Source: Proteiniclasticum sediminis
Lineage (GTDB): Bacteria > Bacillota > Clostridia > Clostridiales > Clostridiaceae
NCBI RefSeq assembly: GCF_018128025.1
Contig: NZ_JAGSCS010000023.1
Span: 1 to 42,321 of the forward strand
Length of the DNA stretch: 42,321 bases
Direction: 5' to 3'
This document shows positions 31,601-40,607 of this stretch, in pieces; position 1 is the stretch's first letter; each line of letters begins with the position of its first letter. Position numbers and translations under genes: made by a program. The notes beneath the pieces are model-generated. The model was not told the DNA's origin and did no database searches. It saw nothing but the letters and a program-made list of their open reading frames with translations.

Positions 31601-32161
31601 TTGGAAGCCCGAATGCAGAAGCGTCTATCCGAACTGGAGAAGGAAAAACTTATTTCTGCAATGCCTCCTGTGATTGTCGGTGGGGCGATTGTAATACCAC
31701 GTGGACTTCTAAACCAGCTAACTGGAAGACTTGATATATTCACTGCCGATGCTGTAGCGAGACGTGAAGTAGAGCTCGCCGCCATGCGAGCCGTCATGGA
31801 TATCGAAGCATCTCTAGGTTTCATTCCCCGTGATGTGAGTGCGGCGAAAGTTGGCTATGATGTAGAATCGCAGATTCCGCAAACAATGCGAGTTTCCGAC
31901 GGTACAACGCTTCGCTTTATTGAAGTCAAGGGCCGAGCGAAAGGCGCAGATACCGTGACCGTCAGTAAAAATGAGATACTCACGGCATTCAATAAGCCGG
32001 ATGAATATATATTGGCAGTCGTGGAAGTAGATAGTTCAGCAACAAAAACAGTCTATCTAAAAAAGCCATTCCGTGAACGGCCGGATTTTGCAGCGACAAG
32101 TGTGAACTATGACATCATGGAGCTGGTTGGCGGTTCAGAAATCATATTAGAGCGAGGTTAA
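28655..32161 (+). CDS. SNF2-type helicase with C-terminal DUF3883-like domain
   Basis: The start is at ATG 28655, GGAGG 9 bases upstream; a frame from 28568 only duplicates the HTH gene region. It has 1168 residues. Walker A LADDPGAGKTIMTG (127-140), DEAH at 230-233, LLLTATPHNGKEED and, later, ATDAAGEGINLQRAHLMVNY with RFGRIHRIGQTE define a superfamily 2 helicase. The last 150 residues (VGYDVESQIPQTM, then LRFIEVKGRAKGADTVTVSK) resemble DUF3883 and contain an EVK typical of PD-(D/E)XK folds. Related to DISARM DrmD-type helicases. It probably moves along or remodels invading DNA with the two proteins downstream. Confidence 0.88.
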   Translation: MARLEDITIGTSVTGIAGGSPVSVVAVKWHGTNAMTVTFRNASGNVAEQILYREDEERLNVADSSLPWSFDADANLLRLTSEAYRINLAHIFDPYLAVHTSAIEPLPHQISAVYQEMLSRLPLRYILADDPGAGKTIMTGLFLKELLVRGDLKRCMIVSPGNLAEQWQDELYRKFNLRFEILTNDRIESAITGNVFAEMNLCIVRLDKLARNEQIQEKLSVTDWDLIVCDEAHKMSATVWGGEVKYTKRFQLGRLLSSITRHFLLLTATPHNGKEEDFQLFMSLIDQDRFEGVARSGNQAVDVSDVMRRLVKEDLLKFDGTPLFPERMAYTVNYDLSPKEAALYSAVTDYVQEEFNRADQLNNERKTTVGFALTILQRRLASSPEAIYQSLKRRRERLENRLAEERLGKRAAEYTVPNYDDYDDDDLPSSELEDTEEKVVDQATAAQTIAELEAEIATLKKLERMANDVRQSGEDRKWDELSQLLQDNGNMFGADGMREKLIIFTEHRDTLRYLTDKIRSLLGREEAVVNIHGGMLRDERRKVEELFKQDKEVRILIATDAAGEGINLQRAHLMVNYDLPWNPNRLEQRFGRIHRIGQTEVCHLWNLVSQETREGMVFQRLFEKLEQEREALKGKVFDVLGKLTFNNKSLRELLIEAVRYNNQEDVRRRLYEVVDHSLDREALERLLDEHALTEDTMDVNRVMAIREDMERMEAHKLQPHFIESFFLEAFQSVGGKIRPREKGRYEITNVPFAVRNRDMQIGFGEPVLGRYERICFDKSYCNMQGLPQAALIAPGHPLLEATIDLIRERNVDVLKRGAVFVDDTDFSTDARLLFYVEDSVQDSVILPSGSKRVISKHIHFVEIKEDGSATNAGYAPYLDYRAASLDEHAAVREFLNSQQWLRTNVEDIAVGYAISEVIPAHVAEVRERKTKLIDKTAKAVKERLTAEIQYWDFRSADLKMKEAAGKTNAKQNSQMAARRAEELEARMQKRLSELEKEKLISAMPPVIVGGAIVIPRGLLNQLTGRLDIFTADAVARREVELAAMRAVMDIEASLGFIPRDVSAAKVGYDVESQIPQTMRVSDGTTLRFIEVKGRAKGADTVTVSKNEILTAFNKPDEYILAVVEVDSSATKTVYLKKPFRERPDFAATSVNYDIMELVGGSEIILERG

Positions 32162-32165
32162 AGAT

Positions 32166-34913
32166 ATGGAATATAAGAAAAAACTTATCGAAGTGGCTCT
32201 ACCACTTGAAGCGATCAATAATGCTTGTGCTTACGAAAAAATGCCGGGTATCGGGCCTCATCCACGTGGGATTCATTTATGGTGGGCAAGGCGTCCGCTT
32301 GCAGCGGCGCGGGCAGTCATCTGGTCGAGCCTTGTGGACGACCCATCGAGTCTGCCGGAGCAGTTCCCGACCGAAGAAGCGCAGAACGCCGAGCGGCAGC
32401 GTCTTTTCGGCATACTAGAGCGGCTTGTAAAGTGGGAGAACTCTAACAACGAGGAAGTCCTTGCCGAGGCGAAAACCGAGATAATGAAATCCACAGGTGG
32501 AAACCCGCCAGCTCTGCTTGATCCGTTTGCTGGCGGCGGCGCAATCCCGCTTGAAGCGCAACGGCTCGGTCTTGAGGCACACGCTAGCGACTTAAACCCA
32601 GTCGCCGTCATGATAAACAAAGCAATGATCGAGATCCCGCCGAAGTTCACAGGGCAACCTCCGGTTAATCCCGATTCAAACCGTCTAATGGACAATATTT
32701 GGACTGGAGCAAGTGGTCTTTCCGAGGATGTAAGCTATTATGGCGAGTGGATGAAAAAGGAAGCCTTTGAGCGCATCGGTCACCTTTATCCGAAAGTGAA
32801 GGACGAACGTGGGCATGAGCATACTGTTATCGCTTGGATTTGGGCGAGAACGGTCAAATGCCCCAATCCAGCTTGTGGTATTGAGATGCCACTTGCCAGT
32901 ACGTTTGAGCTATCTAAAAAGAAAGGCCGAGAAGCGCACATTGAACCAATAGTTCAGAATAGTAATATCAAATATGAAGTCAAGTACAGCAAAAAAGCGC
33001 CTGACTCGCCTAAAATCGCGCGTGGAAAGTTTAAGTGTATTGCCTGTGGCGAAACAGCTACTGGAGAGTATATCCGTGGTGAATTTGTGGCGAAGCGAGC
33101 AAGTGTGCAATTAATGGCAATTGTCGCTGAAGGCAGTGGCGGCAAACAATATATATCTCCAACTAAGGAGCAAATCGATGTTGCAAAATGCAAAATGCCT
33201 GAGTGGTATCCTGAAGCTGATATGAACACTAAATGTGCCGACCTTGTTAGCGGACGTGGATACGGATATACCAGCTGGCATGAACTTTTTACAAACAGGC
33301 AGCTTATTGCGCTAACAACCTTTAGCGACCTCGTTGCAGAGGCACAAGAAAAAATTATTGAAGATGGGGGAAGCAAAGAGTATGCAAACGCTGTAGGCGT
33401 CTATTTAGCTTTCGCAGTCGATAGAATGGCTGATTTCTCAACATCTGTTTCTCGTTGGGCGGTAACTAACGAGAAGGCAATGAATTTATTCAGCAAGCAA
33501 GCAATTCCAATGACATGGGACTACCCTGAGGTGAATGTTCTAGCTGATTCCGTTGGCGGCTTCACTACGATTACAGCGTTTATTGCCAAGTGCATTGTTA
33601 CTCTTCCTATTGTTGGCGAGCAGGGTTTTGTAACGCAGCACGATGCACAAACCGATAATGGTTTGCGTAACATTATGGTTTCCACTGATCCACCGTACTA
33701 CGACAATATTGGTTATGCAGATTTATCTGACTTCTTCTATATATGGTTGCGCAACAATCTTAAGAATGAGTTTCCTGACTTGTTTCGTACAATGCTTGTA
33801 CCAAAGGTAGAGGAACTTATTGCTTCAGCATACAGATTTGATGGAAGTCGGGAGAAAGCATATCGCTTTTTTGAGGATGGAATGCTAAAGACATTTACTC
33901 GAATTAACACATATGTTCGAGATGACATTCCTACAACTGTTTACTATGCCTATAAGCAGAGCGAAAGTGACGACAACAATAATACTGCATCGACTGGTTG
34001 GGAAACTATGCTTTCTGCGATTATTCAATCGGGATTCACCATAACAGGAACATGGCCAATGCGTTCAGAGCAAGCATATCGGGCTATCAGCATGAACACT
34101 AATGCTCTTGCGTCTTCTATCGTCCTCGTCTGTCGTAAGCGCCCCGCCGATGCGCCGATTTGCACCCGTCGCGATTTCATAAATACACTGAAGAAGGAAC
34201 TAAAACCTGCTTTGCAGAAGTTACAGGCGAGTAACATCGCACCAGTGGACTTGGCTCAGTCGGCAATAGGCCCCGGCATGGGCGTTTACTCACGGTTTAG
34301 CAAGGTGCTGGAAGCGGATGGAACACCGATGAGCGTCCGCTCAGCGCTACAAATAATCAATCAGGAACTTGACCATTATTTTACCGAGCAGGACGGTGAA
34401 CTTGACCGCGACAGCCGCTTCTGCGTTGACCTATACACTCAATACGCCTTCAACGATATGAAGTTCGGTGAGGCCGATGTTTTAGCGAGGGCAAAAAATA
34501 CATCAATCGATAAACTGTGCGGCGCGAATATCCTGTATGCTGAAAAGGGTATGGTACACTTGCTCACTCGAGATGAAATCGGTATGACGCCATCTTCTCG
34601 AACAAAGAACCGTCTTGACGACGGAATAATCTGGCTACTCACACAGCAGCTCACTCGTGCGTTGGAGAAAGATGGCATTGCTGGAGCAGCGAAGATCGTT
34701 GCAGAAATCTTTACATCTGAACCAGATCACGCCAAGGCTTTAGCTTATCGATTATTCACGATAGCGGAGCGCAAGGGTTGGGCCGGGGAAGCGTATGCAT
34801 ATAACTCGCTCGTCATCGCATGGCCGGACGTACAATCCAAGGCAGCAGAATTACAAGCGCAGCTTAAGAACGCAGAACAGATGAGTCTATTTGACGTAGA
34901 AATCAATAAATAA
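32166..34913 (+). CDS. DUF1156 DNA methyltransferase
   Basis: 915 residues. The N-terminal DUF1156 signature is GPHPRGIHLWWARRPLAAAR (31-50). The SAM loop LDPFAGGGAIPLE is at 118-130, and the catalytic DPPYYD at 508-513. A zinc-finger insertion uses C232 and C237 (CPNPAC), then C291 and C294 (CIAC). This large methylase is the modification subunit of helicase/DUF1156/DUF499 systems. DPPY indicates N6-adenine or N4-cytosine methylation. It starts 4 bases after the helicase stop. Its target is unknown. Confidence 0.9.
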   Translation: MEYKKKLIEVALPLEAINNACAYEKMPGIGPHPRGIHLWWARRPLAAARAVIWSSLVDDPSSLPEQFPTEEAQNAERQRLFGILERLVKWENSNNEEVLAEAKTEIMKSTGGNPPALLDPFAGGGAIPLEAQRLGLEAHASDLNPVAVMINKAMIEIPPKFTGQPPVNPDSNRLMDNIWTGASGLSEDVSYYGEWMKKEAFERIGHLYPKVKDERGHEHTVIAWIWARTVKCPNPACGIEMPLASTFELSKKKGREAHIEPIVQNSNIKYEVKYSKKAPDSPKIARGKFKCIACGETATGEYIRGEFVAKRASVQLMAIVAEGSGGKQYISPTKEQIDVAKCKMPEWYPEADMNTKCADLVSGRGYGYTSWHELFTNRQLIALTTFSDLVAEAQEKIIEDGGSKEYANAVGVYLAFAVDRMADFSTSVSRWAVTNEKAMNLFSKQAIPMTWDYPEVNVLADSVGGFTTITAFIAKCIVTLPIVGEQGFVTQHDAQTDNGLRNIMVSTDPPYYDNIGYADLSDFFYIWLRNNLKNEFPDLFRTMLVPKVEELIASAYRFDGSREKAYRFFEDGMLKTFTRINTYVRDDIPTTVYYAYKQSESDDNNNTASTGWETMLSAIIQSGFTITGTWPMRSEQAYRAISMNTNALASSIVLVCRKRPADAPICTRRDFINTLKKELKPALQKLQASNIAPVDLAQSAIGPGMGVYSRFSKVLEADGTPMSVRSALQIINQELDHYFTEQDGELDRDSRFCVDLYTQYAFNDMKFGEADVLARAKNTSIDKLCGANILYAEKGMVHLLTRDEIGMTPSSRTKNRLDDGIIWLLTQQLTRALEKDGIAGAAKIVAEIFTSEPDHAKALAYRLFTIAERKGWAGEAYAYNSLVIAWPDVQSKAAELQAQLKNAEQMSLFDVEINK

Positions 34914-34928
34914 TAGGAGGGTACAGCT

Positions 34929-37900
34929 ATGGATAACAATCACACGCAGGTATCGCAGGGTTTTCGGATTCTGCTTGGGGCGTTTGCTCCATATATCGCT
35001 CGCGAACTGGGAAATGAGTTTGGGGATAATTGGTGGGCAGATGGCGTAATGAATGTTCTCTATGATGAACAAAAGCGCGATCTGCCATCTTCCGGTGATT
35101 GGGCGAAGCAAGTTGATTCCCTCGATATTGCTCGCTGCCTCCTGCTGTTCGATTTGCACTGGCAGAGGGTGTTTCGTAAGAAACTATCTATCGACCACCG
35201 TACATGGGCAAAAGAACTGGTTGGCGTACGTAATAAGTTAGCGCACCTTGGCGGCGAGGATTTTACAGCAGATGATACTTGGCGTGCCCTCGATACAATG
35301 TCGCGACTTGTGGAGCAGATTGATCCCGAAGGTGCGGAGGAAATACGCGAGCTTCTGCGTTCGTCCCGCTATGGTTCAGCGAGCGGTTCCACTACTGTGA
35401 CCGAAGCATCCTCTGCTCCCTCAGCAGGAACGAAACAGAAGAATATTGGCATTCTGAATGCAACGCCAATCAGCGGGCTTCCCAGCTGGCGCGACATTAT
35501 CGAACCGCATCCTGATGTGGCACAAGGACGGTATAAAAACGCTGAGTTTGCGGCCGATCTTGCGCAGGTCGCTCGTGGCGAAGGTGCATATGAGTACCGC
35601 GATCCAGTGGAGTTCTTTGCCCGTACATATGTCACTGAGGGTATGACTGGCTTATTGGAGCAGTCGCTTCGCCGTGTTTGTGGCAAGGATGGAGAACCTG
35701 TTATCCAGTTAAAGACAGCGTTCGGTGGTGGTAAAACTCACAGTATGCTTGCTCTTTACCATATGATGCGCGGAAGGGTTTCCATCGATAAAATTCCAAA
35801 TATGAAACCTGTACTAAAACGTGCGGATGTTACTGCTCTGCCGAAAGCGAATGTAGCGGTTTTGGTCGGGACTGCACTTGATCCTACCAAGAGCAAGCGT
35901 CCAAACAATATGCCAGGTATCACAATAAACACCCTATGGGGCGAGATGGCGGCGCAGCTTGCAGAATCAGCGGGCAATACAAGTTTGTACGATTTTGTGA
36001 AAGAGGCAGACAAAAAGGGAGTATCCCCAGGCTCGGAGGCATTGAAAAATTTATTTGATGCCGCTGCGCCTTGTCTAATTCTAATGGATGAGTTGGTTGC
36101 CTATGCCAAGAAGATTTATGGTGCGAATGGTCTGCCTGCGGGCACGTTCGATAACTTCATTTCGTTTATTCAGGAAGTAACCGAAGCGGCAAGGGCAAGC
36201 AGGAATAGCCTCGTAGTCGCATCTATCCCCGAATCAGATATCGAAATCGGTGGTGAGGCTGGGAAAATTGCACTTGAAACGATCGAGCATACATTCGGGC
36301 GTATGGAGTCTATTTGGAAACCAGTCGCTGCCAACGAGGGCTTTGAAGTTGTACGCCGTCGTCTGTTTCTTGACTGCAAAAATCCTGACGGGCGTGACGC
36401 GGTGTGCTCTAAATTCAGCCAGATGTATAATGAGAATCAGAGCGACTTTCCGCTCGAAGCCCGCGAAGTGGAATACAGAGAGCGGATGATCTCGTGCTAC
36501 CCCATCCACCCAGAAGTGTTCGATAGGTTATACGAGGATTGGGCGACGTTGGAGCGCTTCCAACGGACGCGCGGCGTTCTCCGTCTGATGGCGGCGGTCA
36601 TTCATGAGCTGTGGATGGGTAACGATGCAAGTTTAATGATTATGCCCGGTTCCGTTCCACTCGATGTGCCAAACGTACGCGACGAATTGACTCGGCATCT
36701 TTCCGAAGGCTGGAATGCGCTCGTTGATCGAGAGGTTGACGGCAAAAATTCTATCCCGTATCAAAAAGACCAGTCCAACCCGCGTTACGGTGGAAAACTG
36801 GCGGCTCGCCGCGTAGCAAGAACTGTTATGCTTGGCAGCGCACCGACTGTTCGCAGTCAAAATGTGCGCGGTGTTGAGGCATCGCGAATCCGCCTCGGTG
36901 TGGTTCAGCCTGGTGAGAATATCGCAAACTTTAATGATGCGCTGAATACGCTGACATCTTCACTTGCCTACCTATACACAAATCCTTCTGGAGATCGCTT
37001 TTGGTATGATACACGTCCTACTCTCCGCAAAACTGTGGAAGATCGTGCTACTCAGGTATCGGCCTCGGATGTGGAATATGAAATTGAGACTCGGTTGCGT
37101 GGACTTCGTAAAGAACCGCCTTTTGCAGGCATTCATATTTGCCCCGCATCCTCTCTCGACGTACCGGACGACCAAGCTGCCCGCCTTGTTATTTTGCGTC
37201 CCGTTGACGAATATAAGGCATCGAACCAGAACAACAGCGCAATGACCGCCGTCTCTGATATTTTGAACAATCGCGGGAACACGCCACGTATCTATAGGAA
37301 TATGATCGCATTCATCGCACCTGATCAAGACCTGATGTCGTCTCTGAAACAAGCGGTTCGCATATATCTTGCGTGGAAGTCCATTAAAGACGACAGTGAG
37401 GATTTGAACCTAGATGCGGCACAGAACCGAGAAACCGACAATAACTTACGCCGAAGCAATGAAACAGTAGATGCGAGGATCAAGGAGGCATATTGTTGGT
37501 TGCTTGTTCCGTACATCGATAAAAGCGCAGATATGAAGACAATTGTGTGGGATACAATCCGTATTAGCGGTGGCAATGACAGCATCATCTCGAAAGCCGC
37601 CAAGAAGATGCTCCAGAACGAGGCGATAATCACCCAGTGGGCTCCAGCACTACTCCTTATGGAATTGGATAATGTGTTGTGGCGAGAATCGGATAATATT
37701 GCCATTAAGAAACTTTGGGAATACCTCTGCACCTATTGCTACCTTCCCCGGCTTGCAGGTGAACAGGTGCTGGAGGAAGCGATCCGTAATGGCTTGCACT
37801 CCACAGAGTATTTTGCCATTGCATCAGGTTTCGATGGAACTCGCTATATCGACTTGAAATTCAACCAATATGTCGGAATCGTCGAACGTTCCGGTTATCT

Positions 37901-38333
37901 GGTTAAGGTCAATGTGGCTCAAAAACAGCTTGCCGAAGAGGCAGCAAAGTGCCAGGCTGAAGCGGCACAGGCAGGAGGCGGAACTAGATTCCCTGCAAGT
38001 GCAGGTGATGATGGTGGTTCATCGACAACCTATCGACAACCTGAAAACAGTGGTACTGGAGCATCTTCCATCCGCGAAACACCCACACCAGAGGCTCCAA
38101 AGAACACACACTTCTTTATGTCAGCTCAGCTTGACACGACTCGAATAGGGCGTGATGTTCAGCGACTGGTTGAAGAAGTTATTAACCATCTGACTTCAGT
38201 GGATGGAGCGCAGGTGGAAGTGTCACTTGAATTGAACGTCACATCGCCAGAAGGCATGTCGCCGCGGACTGTACGGACGGTTTCCGAGAATTGCAGGACG
38301 CTGCGGGTGCGGTCGTTTGGATTTGACGAGTAG
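34929..38333 (+). CDS. HEPN-DUF499 ATPase
   Basis: 1134 residues, GGAGG upstream. The N-terminal 150 residues resemble the Swt1-type HEPN domain (WAKELVGVRNKLAHLGGEDF) with RNKLAH at 101-106, an R-x4-H motif as in HEPN ribonucleases. DUF499 follows: Walker A TAFGGGKTHSMLALYHM (Walker residues 264-270) and Walker B CLILMDELVAYAKKI near 375. Near the C-terminus is a low-complexity linker (about 990-1060), then a short terminal domain. ATPases of this type occur with DUF1156 methylases in defence islands. The ATPase probably drives the system; the HEPN motif raises the option of RNA cleavage. Confidence 0.87.
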   Translation: MDNNHTQVSQGFRILLGAFAPYIARELGNEFGDNWWADGVMNVLYDEQKRDLPSSGDWAKQVDSLDIARCLLLFDLHWQRVFRKKLSIDHRTWAKELVGVRNKLAHLGGEDFTADDTWRALDTMSRLVEQIDPEGAEEIRELLRSSRYGSASGSTTVTEASSAPSAGTKQKNIGILNATPISGLPSWRDIIEPHPDVAQGRYKNAEFAADLAQVARGEGAYEYRDPVEFFARTYVTEGMTGLLEQSLRRVCGKDGEPVIQLKTAFGGGKTHSMLALYHMMRGRVSIDKIPNMKPVLKRADVTALPKANVAVLVGTALDPTKSKRPNNMPGITINTLWGEMAAQLAESAGNTSLYDFVKEADKKGVSPGSEALKNLFDAAAPCLILMDELVAYAKKIYGANGLPAGTFDNFISFIQEVTEAARASRNSLVVASIPESDIEIGGEAGKIALETIEHTFGRMESIWKPVAANEGFEVVRRRLFLDCKNPDGRDAVCSKFSQMYNENQSDFPLEAREVEYRERMISCYPIHPEVFDRLYEDWATLERFQRTRGVLRLMAAVIHELWMGNDASLMIMPGSVPLDVPNVRDELTRHLSEGWNALVDREVDGKNSIPYQKDQSNPRYGGKLAARRVARTVMLGSAPTVRSQNVRGVEASRIRLGVVQPGENIANFNDALNTLTSSLAYLYTNPSGDRFWYDTRPTLRKTVEDRATQVSASDVEYEIETRLRGLRKEPPFAGIHICPASSLDVPDDQAARLVILRPVDEYKASNQNNSAMTAVSDILNNRGNTPRIYRNMIAFIAPDQDLMSSLKQAVRIYLAWKSIKDDSEDLNLDAAQNRETDNNLRRSNETVDARIKEAYCWLLVPYIDKSADMKTIVWDTIRISGGNDSIISKAAKKMLQNEAIITQWAPALLLMELDNVLWRESDNIAIKKLWEYLCTYCYLPRLAGEQVLEEAIRNGLHSTEYFAIASGFDGTRYIDLKFNQYVGIVERSGYLVKVNVAQKQLAEEAAKCQAEAAQAGGGTRFPASAGDDGGSSTTYRQPENSGTGASSIRETPTPEAPKNTHFFMSAQLDTTRIGRDVQRLVEEVINHLTSVDGAQVEVSLELNVTSPEGMSPRTVRTVSENCRTLRVRSFGFDE

Positions 38334-38363
38334 TCACCATATATAGAAATGGAGGAATATATA

Positions 38364-38408
38364 ATGGCATATCGCACAAAGACTTACATTGCGCCGCTCC
38401 TCGGATGA
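38364..38408 (+). pseudogene. Truncated start of a further gene, possibly TIR-like
   Basis: Behind a good ribosome binding site (GGAGG, 8 bases) an ATG opens MAYRTKTYIA, then PLLG and a stop. MAYRxKTYxxF is how several standalone TIR-like (DUF1863/ThsB-type) proteins begin. The similarity ends after about ten codons, where the sequence joins the Res fragment. A deletion has apparently fused the two. Ten residues are thin evidence, so the identity is tentative. Confidence 0.35.
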
Positions 38409-38811
38409 GTATTCAAAAGCATTCAAGGCAAAGCATGCCATTCAGGACTATATATTTACGGATGGATCTGCAACTAACAGCGTGGAGCGTCGTTTTGCCG
38501 AGGACTTGGACGTTGCCGACGAAGTAATTGTTTACGCCAAGTTGCCAAGGGGACCACGTGGATTCTATATCCCTACGCCCGTTGGCAATTACTCCCCGGA
38601 CTGGGCAATTTCATTCAAGAAAGGCGCAGTGAAACATATCTTTTTCGTCGCCGAAACAAAAGGTACAATGGACAGCCTTGAGCTCCGCCCGATTGAACAG
38701 GCAAAGATCTCTTGTGCCAAGAAGTTGTTCAACGAGATTTCAACAACCGGCGTTAAGTACCACGATGTGGACAGTTATTCGAGCCTACTCACGGTGATGG
38801 AAACACTATAG
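38389..38811 (+). pseudogene. C-terminal nuclease part of a type III restriction Res subunit
   Basis: From a TTG at 38389 the frame reads RSSDEYSKAFKAKHAIQDYI, then RGFYIPTPVGNYSPDWAISF and FFVAETKGTMDSLELRPIEQ, ending at 38811. This is the C-terminal endonuclease domain of type III Res proteins, with the PD...ExK residues (PDWA, ETK) intact. The helicase part, about 800 residues, is absent. The fragment begins 55 bases after the DUF499 stop. It is probably a remnant left by the deletion, but an intact nuclease fold next to a methylase-ATPase system could still be produced and used. Confidence 0.75.
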
Positions 38812-38845
38812 ATAAAATGATGCTGCTTTTAGGGAGGGCTGATTA

Positions 38846-39363
38846 ATGGATTTTGATAAACAAAAAATTGGCGATAAAAACTTCATCGCACACGCCCCGA
38901 AAGGTTCGGATTGGGATAGCGTTAACGATGTTTTCTCGTCATGGTTAGCTAACCGTTTCAGCTTTCCTGAAAGTAAATCTGAAGGCGAAGTTGGATTCCG
39001 TTCTGCGCAATTGGGAGCTGTGTTTGCTATCAAGTCACACTGGACGGTATCTACTTCCGCCGCAACAGTTGTAATGCCGACAGGGACAGGAAAAACGGAA
39101 GTTATGATTGCTACCGTAGTATCGGAATGCCAAGGAAAGACTTGCGTTGTTGTGCCAAGCGACCTATTACGAAAACAGACAATAAATCGCTTTTGCGCTC
39201 TCGGAAAATTGCGTGAAATAGGAGCAGTTAATGACTCTTTTTGTAACCCCATATTAGGTTGCCTTATGTCTTCACCGAAAGATACAGCTGAACTGGAAGA
39301 TTTACTTAGCAAAAGCAATGTTGTTGTCACAACGATGTCGTTGCTGAATTCAGGTCACGGGTC
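38846..39363 (+). pseudogene. DEAD/DEAH helicase (restriction type), truncated by IS3
   Basis: ATG 38846 with AGGGAGG upstream. The visible 172 residues (MDFDKQKIGDKNFIAHAPKG; AATVVMPTGTGKTEVMIATV; VVVPSDLLRKQTINRFCALG) form the first helicase domain with Walker A MPTGTGKTE. It then enters IS3 sequence at about codon 173, before the DEAH motif. The continuation is not found after the element, so the 3' part has been lost. It resembles ATPases of restriction and defence systems and may once have been the last gene of this operon. Confidence 0.8.
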
Positions 39364-39424
39364 TGTGTTAAAATTTCGGACAGAATGGTAAGATAGACAA
39401 AAAGGCCGAAAGGAGTCGAAAACC

Positions 39425-39706
39425 ATGTCTGGGAAGAGAAAACGGTATGATGAGGAATTTAAAAAGAATGCCGTTAAACTGAGTTACGCCAGCGTTAAAA
39501 CGATACGGGAAATTGCCAGTGATTTAGGTGTTGGTGAAGCGGTTCTGTATCGATGGCGTCAGAAGTACGGTCCAGATGGCAATAAGACTCGATATGCCAC
39601 GCTCGAAGAAGAAAATCGAGCTCTTCAGCTCGAAAATGCTGAGCTTAAAATGGAGCGCGACATGTTAAAAAAAGCAGCGGCCTACTTTGCGAAAAACCAA
39701 AAGTAA
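39425..39706 (+). CDS. IS3 transposase OrfA
   Basis: 93 residues: MSGKRKRYDEEFKKNAVKLS, then IREIASDLGVGEAVLYRWRQ, a helix-turn-helix of the IS3 type, then a leucine-zipper-like helix (LEEENRALQLENAELKMERD) for dimer formation. AAAGGAG precedes the ATG. A run AAAAACCAAAAG at its end is where a -1 frameshift could produce the OrfAB fusion. Confidence 0.92.
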   Translation: MSGKRKRYDEEFKKNAVKLSYASVKTIREIASDLGVGEAVLYRWRQKYGPDGNKTRYATLEEENRALQLENAELKMERDMLKKAAAYFAKNQK

Positions 39707-40580
39707 TCTATGGCTTTATCGAGAGCCATCCGGAGTATTCAGCCGCAAAGTGGGTTAGGTTCATGAAAATCTCCAGAAGTGGATACTGTGCCTGGAAGAA
39801 GCGGAAGGATGACAAGGCGAAAAAGGAAAAGACCTATGCTGACGAAATCAAAAAAATCTTTAAGGAGAGCAACGGAACCTATGGCCCCGATCGCGTGGGT
39901 GGGGAACTGCGGAAACGGGGCTTTAAAGCTTCCTATAAGCGTGTCCGAATGATGATGGAGGAGTTGGGGCTGAAGTCTATACATTGCCAAAGAAGACAGC
40001 GATCCTTGACCGACAGCCGTAAGGCTCGGGGCGATGACTACAAAAACCTGGTGAAGGATCTGGAAATCACAGCACCCTTCCAGGTGCTTTCCAGTGATAT
40101 CAGCTATGTTCGGACTGCTGAGGGGTTTGCATACCTTTGTCAGGTTCGGGACGTCGTCAGTGGGCTTGTGCTTGCGCACAAGTTGTCAGATCACATGAAA
40201 GCCGAACTCGTAGCGGAAACAATTAGACAAGCGTTAGGGCGATATACGCTACCAGTAGACTGCATCTTCCATTCGGATCGAGGCAGTCAGTACACCAGTG
40301 ACATGGTGAGAGCCCTTTTACCTCGGCAAATATCCGTCAAAGCTTTTCAAGAGTAGGGAAGCCTGGCGATAACGCATGGAGCGAAAGCTTCTTCGCAAAT
40401 CTGAAGAAAGAAGCGGTTCACTGGAGATCATTTAGAACAAGGCAAGAAGCGCGCGAAGCGATATTTGCCTATATTGAGGGATTCTATAACGCCAGACGAA
40501 TCCAGAAACGTCTTGGGTACATGAGTCCGGCGGGGTGGCTGAAACACTACCTTCACCTGTCCTCTCTGAGTGTCGCTTAA
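39703..40580 (+). pseudogene. IS3 transposase OrfB, frameshifted
   Basis: The frame in -1 register reads VIYGFIESHPEYSAAKWVRF, then TYGPDRVGGELRKRGFKASY (HTH_21-like) and the rve integrase core with Asp in VLSSDISYVRT and Asp in FHSDRGSQYT. After RALL at about 40320 the frame shifts; the catalytic Glu (DNAWSESFFANLKKE) and the end (YMSPAGWLKHYLHLSSLSVA) are in the next frame, stop at 40578-40580. CTTTTACC stands where CTTTTAACC would be in frame, so one A is missing. DDE is split, so the element cannot move by itself. Confidence 0.88.
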
Positions 40581-40607
40581 CTTTCTGTCCATTAAAGTGT
40601 TGACATC

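Larger units (their letters stand above)
39364..40605 (+). mobile_element. IS3-family insertion sequence, inactive
   Basis: About 1.24 kb with imperfect ends: left TGTGTTAAAATTTCGGACAG, right (reversed) TGTCAACACTTTAATGGACAG. OrfA and orfB overlap in -1 register. The host sequences on its two sides do not belong together and no convincing 3-base duplication is seen, which suggests a deletion took place at one end. Confidence 0.85.

Noticed and set aside
28655-38333. Calling the operon DISARM
   Set aside because: The helicase is DrmD-like, but no DrmA-type helicase, DUF1998 protein or PLD protein is present. DUF1156 and DUF499 proteins indicate a different restriction-like family.
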